Source of the DNA: Oscillospiraceae bacterium
GTDB lineage: Bacteria > Bacillota > Clostridia > Oscillospirales > Oscillospiraceae
Assembly: GCA_017539635.1 (NCBI GenBank)
Contig: JAFYCQ010000073.1
Coordinates: 1-6,941 of the forward strand
Reading direction: 5' to 3'
DNA length: 6,941 bases
The notes under the pieces are model-generated. The model did not search any database and was not told where the DNA came from. It saw only the letters and a program-made list of their open reading frames with translations. A program made the position numbers and the translations under genes. Shown here piece by piece: positions 6,347 to 6,941 of this stretch (position 1 is the stretch's first letter; each line of letters starts with the position of its first letter).

Positions 6347-6392
6347 GCGTCAAAAATCGCAATAAATAACCTTATAAAATTTAAAAGCGGGG
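6347..6392. other. AT-rich gap after the metallophosphoesterase; no terminator seen
   Basis: This stretch between the last operon gene and the tig promoter has no GC-rich hairpin followed by a T run. Only a 3-bp GCG/CGC pairing (6347-6354) is visible, too weak for an intrinsic terminator. Operon transcription may therefore run through into tig or end by a factor-dependent route. Confidence 0.5.
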
Positions 6393-6422
6393 TTTACAAT
6401 TCGTGCGTTTATCTGTTATAAT
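6393..6422 (+). promoter_or_regulatory. Strong SigA-type promoter of tig with extended -10
   Basis: A perfect -10 box TATAAT (6417-6422) is preceded by TGT (6414-6416), forming an extended -10 element. The -35 box reads TTTACA (6393-6398, spacer 18) or, one base on, TTACAA (spacer 17). Transcription would start near 6429-6430, leaving a short leader of about 35 bases before the tig start. The match to consensus is the best in the window. Confidence 0.85.
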
Positions 6423-6450
6423 GCCTTGTATATGCCCGTATTGCAAACAT

Positions 6451-6467
6451 AGGAGGAAAAGACATTG
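6451..6467 (+). promoter_or_regulatory. Ribosome binding site and TTG start codon of tig
   Basis: A perfect AGGAGG (6451-6456) stands 8 bases ahead of TTG 6465-6467. No ATG or GTG lies in frame at a usable distance, and the protein read from this TTG starts exactly where trigger factors start (MKVKSFEK). A very strong ribosome site may compensate for the weak start codon. Confidence 0.9.
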
Positions 6468-6941
6468 AAGGTAAAGAGTTTTGAAAAGCCGGAAAACAAA
6501 GCGGCTGAGCTTACGGTAGAGATCTCTCCGGAGGAATTTGACAAGGCTGTCAATCAGGCTTTTGCGAAGAACAAGGACAAGATATCAGTCCCCGGCTTCA
6601 GAAAGGGACACGCCCCCCGCAAAATGCTGGAGAATATGTATGGCGACAATCTGTTTTATGACGACGCCATAGAAATTCTTTACCCGAAGGCGTTTGATTT
6701 TGCCTATGACCAGGAGAAGATCGACATCGTCGGCCATCCCAGCATCAAGGACGTTAAGTATCCTGAGGCCGGCGGCGCCGAGATAGTATTCCTTTTCTGG
6801 CTCCAGCCCACCATCAAGGTCGAGGGCTATAAGGGACTTTCCGCTCCCAAGCCCGCCGTCAGAGTGACCAAGAAGGATGTGGACGAGGAGATAGACCGCA
6901 TTGCCGAGCGCAATTCCCGCGAGCAGCAGGTTGACAGAGAG
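6465..6941 (+). CDS. tig: Trigger factor, N-terminal part (3' end outside the window)
   Basis: The first 159 codons of trigger factor, the ribosome-bound chaperone and peptidyl-prolyl isomerase that meets nascent chains at the exit tunnel. The ribosome-docking signature GFRKG (44-48), within VPGFRKGHAPRKMLE, is intact and sits at the family position. The visible part covers the N-terminal ribosome-binding domain (about 1-110) and the linker (the YKGL region and the charged helix VTKKDVDEEIDRI) up to the beginning of the PPIase domain. The PPIase and C-terminal chaperone domains lie past the window edge. The start is TTG, decided by AGGAGG at 8 bases. It has its own strong promoter and is therefore a separate unit from the lepB operon. 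In many Firmicutes clpP and clpX follow tig, but that cannot be seen here. Confidence 0.97.
   Translation, partial: MKVKSFEKPENKAAELTVEISPEEFDKAVNQAFAKNKDKISVPGFRKGHAPRKMLENMYGDNLFYDDAIEILYPKAFDFAYDQEKIDIVGHPSIKDVKYPEAGGAEIVFLFWLQPTIKVEGYKGLSAPKPAVRVTKKDVDEEIDRIAERNSREQQVDRE

Noticed and set aside
1..6941. Search for a new defence, mobile or biosynthetic system
   Set aside because: All coding space is filled by recognised housekeeping families with intact motifs. No integrase, transposase, toxin-antitoxin pair, direct-repeat array or unexplained gap over 150 bases is present.

Overview
This 6.9 kb window looks like ordinary chromosome from a Firmicute, most likely a Clostridia member of the Oscillospiraceae/Ruminococcaceae type. 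The evidence is the gene order rplS-lepB-rbgA-rnhB-yraN, strong purine-rich Shine-Dalgarno sites, TATAAT-type promoters, a Gram-positive-style signal peptidase, and moderately GC-rich coding DNA with AT-rich gaps. The lineage is inferred from gene content and style, because no 16S or other marker gene is present. Every recognised gene is on the + strand.

Layout: (1) 2-190 is the C-terminal tail of a probable HD-superfamily hydrolase. (2) 191-334 holds a strong extended -10 promoter, a perfect palindrome over its -10 box and a structured leader, all ahead of rplS (ribosomal protein L19, 335-676). (3) A textbook intrinsic terminator at 701-730 closes rplS. (4) An AT-rich probable promoter region near 745-765 precedes seven packed genes running from 798 to 6346: lepB, rbgA, rnhB, yraN, an M19-family dipeptidase, thrC and a metallophosphoesterase. 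All junctions are overlaps or gaps of 10 bases or less, so they very likely form one transcription unit. (5) 6347-6464 contains a second strong extended -10 promoter. (6) tig (trigger factor) starts with TTG at 6465 behind a perfect AGGAGG site and runs off the window.

The genes fall into a growth and protein-biogenesis theme. L19 and RbgA serve 50S ribosome structure and assembly, trigger factor folds nascent chains, LepB matures exported proteins, and RnhB removes ribonucleotides from DNA. YraN is a nuclease-fold protein that usually neighbours rnhB. The dipeptidase, threonine synthase and phosphoesterase at the 3' end are metabolic or unassigned passengers of the same operon.

I found no mobile element, CRISPR array, tRNA or rRNA gene, phage gene or defence gene, and no sign of a new multi-gene system. 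The points most worth a second look are the rplS leader and its promoter palindrome, the odd operon tail, and the sharp codon-use contrast between rplS and the operon genes.
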